From Cycas panzhihuaensis (Eukaryota; Cycadophyta): DNA of 64,000 bases. The position numbers were made by a program, and so were the translations under genes. The stretch lies in assembly GCA_023213395.1 (NCBI GenBank), contig CM041465.1, positions 194,749,741-194,813,740 on the forward strand, given 5' to 3'. The notes below the pieces were generated by a model. The model was not told the DNA's origin, searched no databases, and saw only the letters and a program-made list of their open reading frames with translations. Positions 33,881 to 46,401 of this stretch are shown piece after piece. Position 1 is the first letter of the stretch. Each line of letters starts with the position of its first letter.

Positions 33881-34614
33881 ATATATAGGAAGGAGGTCAC
33901 TCTTTTACAATAGTTTAGATGAGGGTCATGGTGAACCTCACATTGTTGAACTTGCTTTTTAGATGACTCATCTCATCTACTCTCATACTTTTAAGAAACA
34001 TGTGAGTATGACCCTCATACAATCTTCATCAAGATGTAGTGGATGGGGTTAACTAAAATCTTAGAAGAGTATAGTCATAATTAGCCAAACCATGAGGGAT
34101 TAGGGTCTAAGTAGATATAGGTGATAAGAAGACTAAAGTCACACCCTTGAGAGAAGAACTGCAAGTATTTATAGGATGTTTGATCAAAGTGTCTCTAGGG
34201 GGTAGAGGGAGAGGTCTTAAACCACTAATTATCAAGGAGTAGGAGAGGTATTGCCAATGGAGTTTGCTTTAGTATTAGGTACCTAATAAACCATGTAGGA
34301 AGTTAGATTTGTTTCTCTTATAGTTGTCATAGCTAATTAGTAGTTATTTATATATAATTAATTTATGAAATTAATCTTAACTAACTATTTGTATTCTTTA
34401 TTATAATATGGCTACACTCAATTCCCCTTGATTGCACTTGGTTGCACTCTAGGTTGTACTTGGTTACACTCGGTCATAGTCTATGTTATACCTAGTCATA
34501 CTTGATCTAAAGGAAAGGAGGTTATATACTAAATAGGGAAGTTGACTAGTTGTACCAATCACTAAAGACCATTATGTTGAGCTAAGTTAGGGGGAGGCAA
34601 AAGCCAAGGAGGAT

Positions 34615-34829
34615 TTATGAAGAAAAAGGGAATAACATAAGTACATATTTTTGTTGTTTTATAGTTTTAAAACTTTTATTTTTTTTTGGTAATAATGTAT
34701 CTATGCTTAGTTTACACTCACTTTCAGAGTGATACTCCATAAGCATGAACCTTGGGAGAAGTGAAATGTTTAGCCTACTATAGTTTAGGCTTCTTAGTAG
34801 GAGGGTTTTAGGAGCCATAGTTTATACTC
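34615..34829 (-). other. sequence after the gypsy integrase, role unknown
   Basis: A 67-codon minus-strand frame without similarity. It is the expected place for 3' untranslated sequence and a polypurine tract, but I cannot identify either, and no 3' LTR matching 58835-61000 is present to the left. Confidence 0.35.
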
Positions 34830-36099
34830 ATTATAGAGTGAGATCAAGCATAATACTTCCTCAAAAATTGAGAATTCATGGATTTTGAAATTCAAGCCCA
34901 CCCAGGGTGGAGAGATGATAAGCTCCATTATTTAGATCTTTGATGACTAAAAAGGGGCCTACCCACTTAGAATCAAATTTCTATTATTCTTCATATAGAT
35001 ATTCAAGTTTAACTACTTTATCTCCTATGTGAAATTTCCTTAGTCTCAAATGTTGATCATGAGTTACTTGAGTATAATGTTTTGAGGCTAAGTTCTTTTG
35101 ATAGGTATCAAAGTAGGTTTTATCCATTTTCTTAAGCTCTAAAAGTCTTGCTTATCTTAGCCATTCTTTATCAGTGAAGTGTTTAAGTGATATCCTAAGT
35201 GAGGGAATTTCTATCTCTAGTGGGAGTACAACTTCAATCATGTAGATTAATGAGAAAGGAGTCATGCTTATTATGTTTTAGATTGAAGTGTAGTAGGCCC
35301 ATAAGGTAGGGAAAAGTTGAATATGCCAATCTCGTTAAGAGGTGGCAACTATTTTGGCCAAAATCTTTGTTAAGGTTTTATTAAAGGCTTTGATTTGGCT
35401 ATTAACCTGTGGGTGATAAGTAGATGATGTCCTATGGGTGATATGAAACTAGTTGTAAAGTTCATCTACCTAGGAATTACAAAATAAAGATCTATTATCA
35501 GTGATGATGATATTAGGGATTCCAACTTGACAAATGATATGCTGAAAAATGAAGGTGGCAACTACTTTCCTAGTGGTATGGGTCAAGTGACTTGCCTCAC
35601 TTTATTTTGTAAAATACTTAGTTGTGGTCTAAATGAGTTTGTGTCTGATAGAAGATGGGGGATAAATTTAACCAATAGGGTCAAGACCCTATTGAAAAAA
35701 TAGTTAAGGGGCTAGGATTGATTTGAGCAAGGTGGTTAGTTAATGGATTAGAGAAGAGTGTGCTTGGCATTTTTTACATATCTATATATATGAATGCATA
35801 TCTTTAAATAGGGATGGCTAATAATAACCCATCTAAAGAATTGAAAGGGTTGATGATTGACCACTAAAATGATCATCATAAATGCCATCATGGTATTTTG
35901 TGAGGATGACTTGGGCTTCTAAAGGTGAAAGACATCTTAATAAGTTTTTGTCAAAGGATCATTTGTATAACATGTCATCCAAGAGAAGATATTAATGAGA
36001 AGAGGCTGTTACTCTTTTTCATTTCTTGGAATCAACATTAGGGGGATATGCTTGATCCATTAGATAAACTCTAATGTCATTATATCATTCATGATCAAT
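34830..36099 (-). pseudogene. gypsy integrase (catalytic Glu lost)
   Basis: Zinc segment with KYHDGIYDDHFSG and CKKCQAH (about 35905-35785). The core follows with LDPIG (about 35685), IIITDNRSLFCNS (about 35510-35475) and TYHP-stop-VNSQIKAFNK (about 35425-35380). The last should be N-G-Q-x-E; codon 35391-35389 is AAA (Lys). The C-terminal region has HIGDKVVKLEYL, WVGPFLV and GAYHLSTLGGLEF to about 34870. Truncated or noncoding after about 34830. Confidence 0.85.
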
Positions 36100-36858
36100 G
36101 GGGGCTGTGTTAACTTGTAGAATATGTTCATTTAGGAGCAAGTCATTGACATTAGTGGAATTATTATTAGGGAGTGGCATTATAGCTAATTTGTTGATAA
36201 CAACCATTCCCTTATTTGATTTCTAGTTAACTACTCTTAATTTGAACTCTTATAAGAGAAGAGTCCATTTACTAGCCCATCCTATTAAGTTTATCTAGGT
36301 GATTAGAAGGTGAATTGGATCAGATTAGGTGATAACAAGAGTAGTATTACTTAACAAGTAATGTCATAACTTCTTAGTAGTATAAACCAAGGCCAAACAT
36401 TCTTTCTTAGATAAGGAGTAATTAAGTTCAATGGTTACCAAGGTGTGACCAATGAAATAGATAACACATTCTTTGGCAAATTCATCTTCTTGAGCTAACA
36501 TGGCACCCAAATATTCTTTTATGGAGGAAGTATAGAGAATAAATAGTTTATTAAAGCTAGGTAGAGAAAGGATAAGAGATGAAATGAGAGCTTGTTTAAG
36601 CTTGTCAAAAGACTCTTGAGTCTCTAGGATCCATCTAATAGGGACACTTTTCTTAAGAAGGTTGGCTAAGGGTTTAACATTCAAAGTGAAGTTAGTAAGG
36701 AATATTCTTAAAAAGGCAAGTCTACCTAAGAAGAATTGACTTATTATTTAGCGCAAGGAGGTGGCATATCAACAATGACTGTCACTTTATTTGGGTCCAC
36801 TTTGATATCATCTATGGACATAATGTTATTTAGTATTTTCTAGAGGTGACTATAAAAA
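36100..36858 (-). pseudogene. gypsy RT end and RNase H
   Basis: After the copia insertion the minus strand continues YSHL, VDPNKV, then NVKPLANLLKKSVPIRWILE and SFDKLKQALISSLILSLPSF (36540-36684), FILYTSSIKEYLGAMLAQED and LNYSLSKKECLALVY. In the YTDAS motif the Asp reads Ser, so RNase H has lost a catalytic residue. Stops at about 36755 and 36362. Confidence 0.88.
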
Positions 36859-37241
36859 TGTTAAAATGTCAGAATCTTTATATGTGTACCCTAATTCAAG
36901 TATAATGAGTAATATAATAATAAATAATTAACATAACATGGAAATGAACTTAACATAATAAGTAGGCAAGATTATGGGTGAATTTATCACTCCATAGGCT
37001 CTCTATTGGGCAGGGCTTTTGCATTAATCATAGAACCATATATTATACAAATATGCAAGGCAATATTTATAGCCATTCACCAAGATAATAATGCATTTTG
37101 ATAAGTTGACTTAACATCATAAGATGTGGACTTGACCTCACTATACAAACTCATTAAATTACATCAAAGAGTCCTTTAGTATAATATGTACAGTAAGATA
37201 TATAACTAAGAAGAAATGAGATGCTATTAGTTATTTTAACA
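36859..37241 (-). repeat. 3' LTR of copia A
   Basis: 383 bp, TGTTAAAATGTCAGAATC to TTATTTTAACA in plus orientation; matches 46402-46783 closely (roughly nine-tenths by eye). Confidence 0.93.
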
Positions 37242-37250
37242 ACCCCCCTT
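37242..37250 (-). promoter_or_regulatory. polypurine tract of copia A
   Basis: AAGGGGGGT on the minus strand, directly next to the LTR. Confidence 0.88.
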
Positions 37251-40200
37251 AATAGTAGATTTATTTCTTTGGATGCCGAGGTCAAATCTAAACCATTCAA
37301 GTTTTAGTTTACTAAGTGATTTAGTGAAGATGTCTATAACCTAGTCTTCAATAGGATGATAGACGAGATTAGCTTCTTTATTCTAGATATGCTCATAAAT
37401 GAAGTGATGATGGACCTCAATGTGCTTGGTTCTAGCATTGAATATATGATTCTTTGTCATCTTCAACACACTCTAGTTGTCATAATATAGGATGGTTAGT
37501 GAAGTCTGTTGAAACGCTGCCCACGGGGTGGTTCCTACGTTTAGCAAGAAATGAGTTGGGTTAAATGGCAAGGACCCACCTCGCAGGGTGTCCGTGCACC
37601 AGAGCTTGGATTCGGGACCTACAAAGGTGCCTGGTTGCTTCTAGGTAGTCACAAAAGGCGAGGCCTTCTTACCCCTTGGATGGCCAGGAAGAGGAGGAAA
37701 GGGCCTAGCAGGTTGCATCTTCTTAAGGAGGTGAGAAGGCAACACGTGAGTGAGATGTGCGTATGACGTAGTGTCTATGTGTAGGCTGGTTAAGAGAGCA
37801 AGGTATGAGTAGCTCTAGCTTGAAAGGGACTATCTAAGTGTAATAGATTAACTGCTAAATAAAAGATACGTAAAGTGCAAGTATGCGTTCTTTTCTTCTT
37901 TTCAGTTTCCTATGTGTTTCTTAACATGCATGCACAAGCATAAGGAACAACGTTATAAGGAAGGGACGAAAAGAGGAGAGGAATACCTGGACCGGTGTCT
38001 GAACGGAGTGCTACATGTCTCGTTGCCTCCTGTGCCTTCCCGCTCCACTTGTTGCATACGTGAAACTGATCGGTGACAGTTGCTATGAACAACTAAAGAG
38101 GGGCTAGCTTACCTCCCCAATGTATACAAAAAAGTGAAACAACAAATGAAGGAAAATAACAGAAAAATAACACATACGAAATTAACCTACAAATGGGCTC
38201 ATTTTATGCACAACTCCACAAACACGAGATCCTGTCCATCAAACAAACAGGTTTCTCCCTCTTGGAAGAGGGGCCACAAAATAACTCTAATATATATGCC
38301 TAAACTTAAAAGGAATGGAATCAAACTAAATCAAGCATATACATATTATTCAATGAAACAACTCCAATAAGATTTCCACAAATAGTCATCTCAACCGATA
38401 CCCAAAACAAGAGAGTAGCATCAGAATGGCTAACTCACCCACGGGAGGTCTCCATGTGGCCTCGGGGAAGGAAAATGGACCTGCAACAATAACGTAGGGC
38501 ATCAAACAACAGAAAGGAAAAAGTAACGGGAAGGTATGCAAGCACACCCAAAGGATGAGGTGCTATGAGCAACAAATCGTCCAAGTGGATGGGTTGCAAG
38601 TTGTAAGCCAGCGAAGAGTGCTTTTGGGGCTTATGAGGTGCCTAAAACTAGTGAATAAGGGGCTGGAACTAGCATGGCAAGGGGCTACCAACACTGGTTT
38701 AGACTTGAGGAATAAGTTCCTAAGTCTCTGGCCAAACTCTAAGGGAGGCAATAGGTGCAGGGGGAAAGGAAATAAGGGTTTGGACCCTTGGGGAGAAGGT
38801 CTGCAAGGGGGACTAGCCCCACCTTTCTCCCTCAAATTTCCTTTATGTCACCCCCTTTGCACAGCCACCTTAAGGCAGGCTTACAAGACACTAAGGAGAA
38901 GCACTAAGCACTCAAATCTAAAGATCTAGTACTAAACTAGGTAGAGAATCAAGAAAGTAAATGAAACAAGCCTTTATTCATAAAAACTGTAAGAAAATAA
39001 CATAAATTACAAGGCAAACAAGTAGGGTACCTTGTAGCAAAGAAGAGGAATGTGTATTTACTAGAAAACAGTAGAAAAACCCTGTACTTAGCAAGGTTTG
39101 ATGGCAGGTTCTGAGGAGGAGACCAATGTGAGAGAAAACCCTGCGATTTGGGACCTTTGGAGTTTATTCTTGGAAAAATCTTGAGAAGTATCCTTCCTGC
39201 CACTATATGCGCCTGCAAAAAGATGTGTGGAGCTGCTGGTCTTGAGCATGAGAGACAACAATAGCCTCTGTATGAAGAGCAGCAGCTGAAAGTCTCTGTT
39301 CTGCAGTAGTTTGGTGAAAGATTGGTAGAGTTGCATGTAAAAATGAGCCAAGAAGAATGAAAAATGAAGAGCCTCTTTGGTTTTATTCCCTGCAGATCCT
39401 AAGTGAATGTTGGGGGTCTCAGGGAAGTTGAAACACGTGGACGCCACATGGCAGTTCCACGGAAAGAGCGAATCACGCATGATTTTAAAAACTTTTCAAC
39501 AGGTTCACGGTAAACTTCATGCAGATCATAAGAAAGATCGCGATACCGCTAAGTTTACAGCGATACAAGCCTGGAAACAAAAATAAAGCCAAAACAGGGG
39601 TTTGGAGCTAAATAAAGAGTAAGTCAAGGCTAGAAATAGCTGGGGTTAGTACCCAAGTGGCTAACAAGTGGCTAGGAAAGAGAACCGGGTCTCAACCAAG
39701 GATTCAATCGTACTTGGGAGAAATTAAAACATGAATAGGGCATCGTCAAAAGGCAAAACACAACTGGCTAGGGTGTCCCGAGGGGCTGTGGAGATGATGT
39801 GGGTGGCTGTATGCCATATGGGGTGTAGCATTTACTAAAGAATGCCCCCACTGTGGGTCATCATAGGCTGAAAGGCGTGCAGTAAGCACATGCAGTGTGA
39901 TCAAGTAAAGAGGCAATGCAATCATGTAAATGGCATGCAAACATGCGTTAGGCAATCTATTCTAAACAACCTCGGTCAAGCAAGAGCAGAGAGAAGCACG
40001 AACATATACCTGAGCTTACCTGAGTCGATGCGTCTCGAGTCCATTCCCGGTAGCTAGGAAACATCTGCCTAAGTCCAAGCTTAGTGAGAATTCTTCTGAG
40101 CCAAATCAACTCTATAGTAGCATGGATGATTGCTTTGTATTCAACTTCAGTTGATGAGAGAGCAACATTGGGTTGCTTTTTGCAACTCTAAGAGATTACA

Positions 40201-40339
40201 ATTGAGTCTAAGTCAAAATAATATCTTAATGTTGAGTGGCATGTATCTTAGTAACTAGCCCAATCAACATCTGTATGTCCCTTTAGAATAAGTGATTCAG
40301 TCTTGTTGTACTCAAGGCCAAATTAATGAGTGCCACAGA
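37251..40339 (-). pseudogene. copia A RNase H, split by the GC-rich insertion
   Basis: The N-terminal part (40339-40064) reads HTDVDWASY and VALSSTEVEYKAIIHATIEL (first Asp in H-T-D-V-D-W, Glu in S-T-E), to LTKLGLR. The C-terminal part (37509-37251) starts TSLTILYYDN and reaches FNARTKHIEVHHHFI and VIDIFTKSLSKLK. Removing 37510-40063 and one target copy joins the two halves in frame. Confidence 0.9.
37510..40063. mobile_element. GC-rich 2.55 kb insertion, probable solo LTR
   Basis: Plus orientation begins TGAAACGCTGCCCACGG and ends GGTAGCTAGGAAACA. It is flanked by TCTGT (37505-37509) and TCTGC (40064-40068), a 5 bp target duplication with one mismatch. Excising it plus one duplicate restores the RNase H reading frame, which proves insertion. 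Base composition is clearly GC-richer with many CpGs compared with everything around it. Frames of 90-130 codons exist on both strands (38555-38929 plus, 39088-39480 minus), but none resembles a known protein. TG...CA ends, the target size and lack of domains fit a solo LTR of a long-LTR family; orientation unknown. Confidence 0.8.
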
Positions 40340-41280
40340 TATATTTAAGGATCCTAATGGCTACTTTCTAATGAGATGCTTTAGGTTGTGACATATACCT
40401 AGAATAGATTCCTACTATATATGAGATGTTTAGGCAAGTATGAAGGAGATAGATGAGACTCCTAAATAACTACCAGTACAAAGTAGGATCAAAAGGTTTT
40501 CCTTGTTTATCCAGGTTTAACTTGGTTTATATCTCCATGGGAATTGGTATAAGCTTATAATTTATCATCCTAAATCTTTCTAAGAGTTCATTGACATATT
40601 TAGTTTGAGTTAGGAGGATGTGTCCTAGTTCTTACCAAACTTTAATTCTAAGGAAGTAGTAGAGCAACCCAAGGTTAGTCATCTCAAAGTTGCTCTTTAA
40701 CTCTAATTAAAGCTAAGAAATTCTATCTCTATTATTTCCAATGATAGCAAGGTCATCCACATAAAGTATAATGATGGTAAGTAAATTATCTCTAATTTGA
40801 ATGTAGAGATCAAAATCAAAGGGTGAACGATTGAATCCATGCAGTGTGAGAAAGGCATCTATCTTTTCATACCAGGCATGTGGTACCTACTTGAGTCCAT
40901 AAAGGGATTTCTTAAGTCTATAAACTAAGTATTTTTCTCTTAGAATAACATAGCCTAGGGGTGTTTCAAGAAAACCTCTTCTTTGAGCTCTCCATTTAGG
41001 AAAGCACTCTTCACATCCATTTGGTAAATAGGCCATCCAAATTGGGCTATTAGAGACATAACCAAATAGAATGTGGTCATGTTGGCTACCGATGCAAAGG
41101 TCTCATCATAGTCAATTCCTTCCTACTGTTTGAAACCTCTTGCAACAAGGTGAGCTTTATGATGCTCTACGATGCCATCTGCATGGAACTTTATCTTGTA
41201 TAGCCATTTATAGTAATTGCTTTCTTCCCAAGTGGTAATTCAGTCAGATCCTAAGTGCTATTTTTTAAGATAAAATCCAT
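40340..41280 (-). pseudogene. copia A reverse transcriptase
   Basis: LGRKQLL-like start of the fold, YLPNGC-ECFPKW in a shifted frame (about 41030-40990), [15 protein letters not shown]-stop-VPHAWYEKI (about 40935-40870), LTLHGFNRSPFDFDLYI and the catalytic box IIILYVDDLA (about 40751-40778, both Asp intact). LGLLYYFLRIKVW, LTQTKYVNELLERF and LNISYIVGIYSRYM follow. Confidence 0.9.
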
Positions 41281-41729
41281 CTCTTTATCCATAGATGCTT
41301 TTTATATTTGGTCTTTGATTGGCTCCTCAAATATGGAAGGCTCGAGTGTTTCAAGAACACATGCTATAAGAGCAAAGTTTATGGAGTGTCTCATCTTGGA
41401 AGGCCTTTTTGTAGTTGTGGGAGTAGAGGAGCATCCTTTAAAAGGTGTTGTACCCACTTAGGCAATGGTTGAAAGCTAATGGCTTCCACCTAAAGGTCAT
41501 TGATTGAAATGAGAAGCAAGTTTGTTCTTGCTTGAGTGGATGACAAAGAAGCTACTAGAACTAATAATGGAGCAAGAGTGTAGGAGGAAGCTGGTATAGG
41601 TGGCTCTAAAATTTATCTAAGGGCCACTTGTAACACACTAACTTTATTTGCTACTATAATCTAAGGTCGAAGAGGTGCCAGTTCCTATGGTTCTTCAGTA
41701 AAGATTACATCCTGTGTCATGTAAGCTTG

Positions 41730-42599
41730 GTTATTGACTGTGTTAAAGACTTTATAGGCTTTGCAACTAGGAACATAGCTAAGGAAGATGTACTTAAGGC
41801 TCTTGTCATTAAGCTCCTTTCCATTATCCTTTGGGATATGTTTTCATGCCTTGCATCCAAAGATCCTCAAGTGAGCTACAGATGGTTTCTAGCCTAACCA
41901 AGCTTCTTTGGGAGTTATATTCCTAACAACAACTATAGGACTTATGTTGGTCAGGTAAGCAGTCATGGTAATGGCATCAACCCAAAATCTAGTGTCAAGA
42001 TTAGTAACACTAAGCATGGATTTTCCTTTATTGATCAAAGTCTGATTCATCCTTTTAGCTATACAATTCTACTGAGGTGTATGAGGAGTAGAAAATTGAC
42101 GATGAATGCCATGTTCTTTACAAAAATTATTGAACTGATTTAAAATATACTCATCACCATTATCGGATCTAAGGATCTTGATTTTCATCCTACTTTTATT
42201 TTTTGCAGGAACTTTGAACTCTTTGAATCTGTCCAGGGCTTGATATCTATTTCTCAAAAAATAGACCCATACTTTCCTTGAGAAGTCATCTATAAGGGTG
42301 ATGAAATACCAACTACCATTAAGAGATTGGACAGAAATAAGGCCATAAATGTCATAGTAGACCAACTTTAATGGTTGTGAATCTCTCTATGAATTCTTGG
42401 AAGGGAATTTTTTTCTTTGCTATTTTCCCTTTAGGTATGTCTTACATATGTTATGGTATCTCTTAAATTTAGGTAGGTCATATACTATTTTTAGCCTAGA
42501 CATGAGGTTTAAGATTTATATATTTAAATGACCTAGGTATTGATGTTATAGGTGGTCTTTAGAGCTATTTGTAATCGCATCATCCTTTGAATAGGAGCA
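41730..42599 (-). pseudogene. copia A integrase (catalytic Glu lost)
   Basis: GHLNI, then KLVYYDIYGL (first Asp, about 42355), YFITLIDDFSRKVWVYFLRN, KILRSDNGDEYILNQFNNF (second Asp, about 42165) and TPHTPQ-stop-NCIAKRMNQ. Here the catalytic Glu of N-G-V-A-E-R is Lys (AAA, codon 42056-42054). C-terminal motifs SVAHLRIFGCKA, NDKSLKYIFLSYVPSCKAYK and TQDVIF end near 41730. Confidence 0.9.
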
Positions 42600-43070
42600 T
42601 TTTCTTAGTTCTTATATGCAAGGGAACTCTTCATCAATTACATCCTTCCCCTTATCAGATTGAGTTGTGTTGACCATTGAACATGATTCATGTTGTGGAG
42701 TAGTGGTAAGGGGCATACCATCTAGCCTGTATAAGCCACCATCTTCATGTCTTATGACCACAAGTCTACCTATAGCATGATCTATAATTTTACAAATACC
42801 TTGGCTAAAGAGGACATCTAAGTTATGCTTGTCCATTTGGCTAATGGAAAGTAGGTTCATCTTCATATCAGGTATAGGAACACATTGCTAATATGGTGTA
42901 TAATGTTGGAGTCCTTAAATGTTATTGGTGCCTTACCAATTTTGGTCATATTGTAAGTCAAGTTATTCCCAAATGTGACCATTTAAATGTTGATTGGTTG
43001 GGTCTCTTCCAACATCTTTTCAAAACTTGTCATGTGTCTCATTATACCATAATCAATCAACCATGTAGTC
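42600..43070 (-). pseudogene. copia A protease region
   Basis: The minus strand near 43065-43030 reads WLIDYGIMRHMT, the copia protease site with D-S-G-A altered to D-Y-G-I. The domain ends with MKMNLLSISQMDKH (42866-42825). Between them frames change. YRLDGMPL (about 42730) is the link into the pre-integrase segment. Confidence 0.75.
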
Positions 43071-43559
43071 TCATTAAGTTATAATGAAAGTGCTACAAAG
43101 AACAGGTTATATGAGGAGGAGTCCTAACCATCTCTCATGTTTCCATCTTATTATTGATTATTCTATTGGTTCCTTTGATTTTTGTTTGAGAACTATTACC
43201 TATTTTGAGGTCTTTATCCTTGTGTGGGCCTTGGATTCTAATTCTACTGATAGAATTAGACTTGAGCTTGGTATGATAGGCCCACTTATAGGTAAAAAGG
43301 GCCTCCTTGTTATTGAATGGGACCACCTTGTTGATAATAAGGGCCTCTTTGTTTTGGAAAGGGGGCCTCTTTGAGGAGGGCATGGTCCTCTGTGTTGATA
43401 AGAAACTTCTTGTCTTTGTTGATTATAATTAGGATCTCCTTGATGGTATGAGGGTGCTCCTTGTTAATAAATGGGGGGTGGTTGTTGATAAAATGATCCA
43501 TATACTTAGCTCCCTTAGTTCTACAAGAGTTGTAGATCAACATGTCATCTCTTGCATTC

Positions 43560-44453
43560 AATAACTAGATGTCCAGTTTTTCTATAATAGAGGTAGGTGA
43601 CATTTAGTTTGCCTTACTGATTCTTTTGAGATGGTCCCTATGGGTGGTGCTGCAACTATTGAGACTGCTAAGTTAGACAGGAGGAGGAGGAGGTATCAAC
43701 AAGTTGCTGCTAAGTTAGTTGCTGATATGACTCTTGTGATATGGAGAGAGAGTCCAAGTGTTAAGTTAGGTCTTATTGTTAATTAAGCTAGTGGGTTACT
43801 TTATTAACAGTCTTGCCCTTTTCTGAGTTTTAGGCTACAAAGGGTGGAGATGATTCAGATGTCAATGTTATCCCTAGTCAATTAGGCATATTCTCCTCTC
43901 AAAGTAAGAGACCTTCAAAGGTTATAAAGTCTATCTTAGAGTAATTATTATGTAACATGGATATGAAGGACTTGTATTCAATGGGTAGAATGTTAATGAT
44001 ACTAGAAATTAATTCATGATCAAAAGGTGGCTCTCCAAGGATAATGAGTTAGTTTCTCATAGTTTTAACTTTAGTTAAATGATTGGTAATATTACTGGCA
44101 AAGGGAATAGAAAATAGATAGGTTGTTAGTGTCAAAGATCTAGATTTATATTTTATCTTATAGAGGGCACATAGTATTTTCCATGCCTCATGAGATGTTT
44201 GTGCAGTTTTGATATTTTGATCCACTTGATCTTCAACTACCAATTGGAGAAAGGATAATGCTATACGATCAGGTGGAATAGTTTTAGTATAATCATTAGG
44301 GTCTAGTATAGGAATGGGAAGAGGTATGTCCCCATTGATAAAGGCCCAAAATTCATTCATGATAAGCAAGTTTTTGACTTACTTCTTCTAAGTAATGAAG
44401 TTATTTATACCATTGAGTTTGATGGTATTTGAAAGGAGGATTTAAGATGCCAT
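43560..44453 (-). pseudogene. copia A gag
   Basis: Start ATG at 44453 (Met-Ala-Ser), followed by IKLNGINNFIT, LLIMNEFWAFINGD and an ALSFLQLVVEDQVDQNIK segment, then SHEAWKILCALYKIK: the copia gag pattern (L-x-G-x-N-Y-x-x-W, A-x-x-x-W-x-x-L). Stops at codon 4 (CAG/CAA class) and later. A Pro/Gln-rich C-terminal part with repeated GG-P motifs lies at 43135-43383. Confidence 0.85.
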
Positions 44454-46390
44454 ATTTCAAAGGTTTTTGTATTTGATTTTATTTATTTATTTATTTTCTA
44501 AAGATTTTATGTGATAAGTTACTAATTTACCTAAGTGGCTTCTAATCTAGAATTCTAAGGCTAAGGATCTCCAAGAATGCTCTCGATTACTATCATGTTT
44601 AATGGTGCTTGATCACAAGTGGTAAACTAGGGACCTGATATACTGGTACATGAGCTCAAAGGATTGATATACCTCCGTATATAGGCTATAGAGAAGGTCC
44701 TAATTCCCTCCTTGATTTATTTCCTCACTTGCACCAGTCTTATGCTGAACGACAAATCTAGTGGTGAGAACTTACTAACCAAGGCACTCACCCCCCTCAG
44801 TCTAGCCTAATCTCCATACTCTAAACGAAAGGGTCTTCACCTTAACCTACCACTAATTACACCTGATAGCTAATGACATTCCTCATCCAATACGAGTAGT
44901 CCAAGGACATGTGTGGGGTGGTAACTTCAAGGGTCCTAACCATTCCCTTTGCAAGGCTAGAAAAATAGGGTTCCATTCATGAGTTATCTTTTTTAATGTA
45001 AAAATTTAATTTTTAAAGTGAGTTTATTATAAGAAAGAGGTTCCTTTTAAAGTAATAAATGAAATGAAAATGAAATAAAGTAAATTAAAATGACAAGGGT
45101 AGGTTTAGAAAGCTCTTGATGGGCTAAGATTAAGAATGAACTTTGTCAATATTGTAAGAGTAATACCTACATAAGAAACATTACTATGCCCTAATTAGCC
45201 TTAAAAATTAGAATTGAACAACTGAAAAAGATAAGCCACAACCTAATTTAGCAAAAAAAACCTCAAAGGAATTGAAAAATACCTTCAAATATTGAAAAAT
45301 AAGGTTCAAATAACTTAAACATAAAGGCTAATTTGAGTGGATAATATCTCTAATAAATTAGCCCTAAATCTAACTTAATTTAATTTTAAGATATAGAGCT
45401 CTAAATCTACTTTCCGTTGCTTGATGGTTCACAAAACGGATACATAGTTGAGGAGATATCATAGAAATAGTACAAGTGCCTTTTTATGCCTAAAAAATAA
45501 ATGAAAATAGGGTTGAGCCCCCTTTAGATTGGCGCCTGGTCACTTGTAGGCCCTACGTGACCACTTACTAACACTACTAAGTGGCTAACATGTGTGAAAT
45601 ATTATCCAAAGGAATTAAATAAAATTTAAAGGTAAAAAATAATTAAATTTAGTTTATTTAACTTTGAAATCTACCTTTAAGTCATTTAAAATAGTCATAT
45701 GTAGCATTAATATGATCAAACAGAGGGGATAAATCATATCTAAGTGAAGTATCAATTCTAGTTTAATGTCATTTCACTAAAGTAACTGACCATATGATAA
45801 AAAGAATAAAAAAATTTAATATTTTGGGGCCGCACAGCCTGTGCGTGAGGTGTACGAGCCTCGTGGAGGATCCAGAGCTTCGAAACCTCATCAAATCTCC
45901 ACTAAACTTTATAAAATCATAGGGGGGCGCAATATACAGATGAAGCTCTAAGAATAAGAGGTACTATAAATGATTCCCCGAACTAGGAGAATGAGGCTGC
46001 CAAAGTCTGGGGGTCTTCGTAGACTATATGAAGAGAAACAAAGTTAGATACATCCCAAAACTACCTCAAAACTCCTCTGTCAGTCACTAGGAATGAGTGC
46101 AGGGCTACTACAAACACCAGTAAAGCTCCAACAAGTGAAAATAATTAATAATAGAGTTGCAATGAATAAAAACCTTAATTTTTCTCATGTTTTCTTCATA
46201 AAAAATGGTCAAAACCCTAGATGGCTATAAACATGCATTAAAATCTAATATGTGAGGGTAAAATCTCTTACAACCAGCTACGTATATGCTCCAAAACTAT
46301 AAAAACCTTCATATTTACCAAAGAACGTGAATACATTAAGAAAAATAAGCTTAAAATCACCAAAATACTTTTAAATCAGGCATGCACTCA
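44454..46390 (-). other. 1.9 kb untranslated leader of copia A
   Basis: No gag similarity. A locally GC-richer block lies at 45830-46120 (GGGGCCGCACAGCCTGTGCG). Length is close to the leaders of the other two complete copias. Confidence 0.65.
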
Positions 46391-46401
46391 CTCTGATACC
46401 A
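46391..46401 (-). promoter_or_regulatory. tRNA-Met primer-binding site of copia A
   Basis: TGGTATCAGAG on the minus strand, adjoining the LTR without spacer. Confidence 0.9.

Noticed and set aside
33093-34290. Similar strings ATGGAGTTAGCTTTAGCATT (33093) and ATGGAGTTTGCTTTAGTATT (34258) as a possible LTR pair
   Set aside because: The similarity ends after about 35 bases and no TG...CA ends, PBS or PPT accompany it.
38555-38929. 124-codon plus-strand frame in the GC-rich insert
   Set aside because: No recognisable domain, and a comparable frame exists on the opposite strand; long frames are expected by chance at higher GC.
39088-39480. 130-codon minus-strand frame in the GC-rich insert
   Set aside because: No similarity that I recognise; hydrophobic/aromatic-rich composition looks like random translation.
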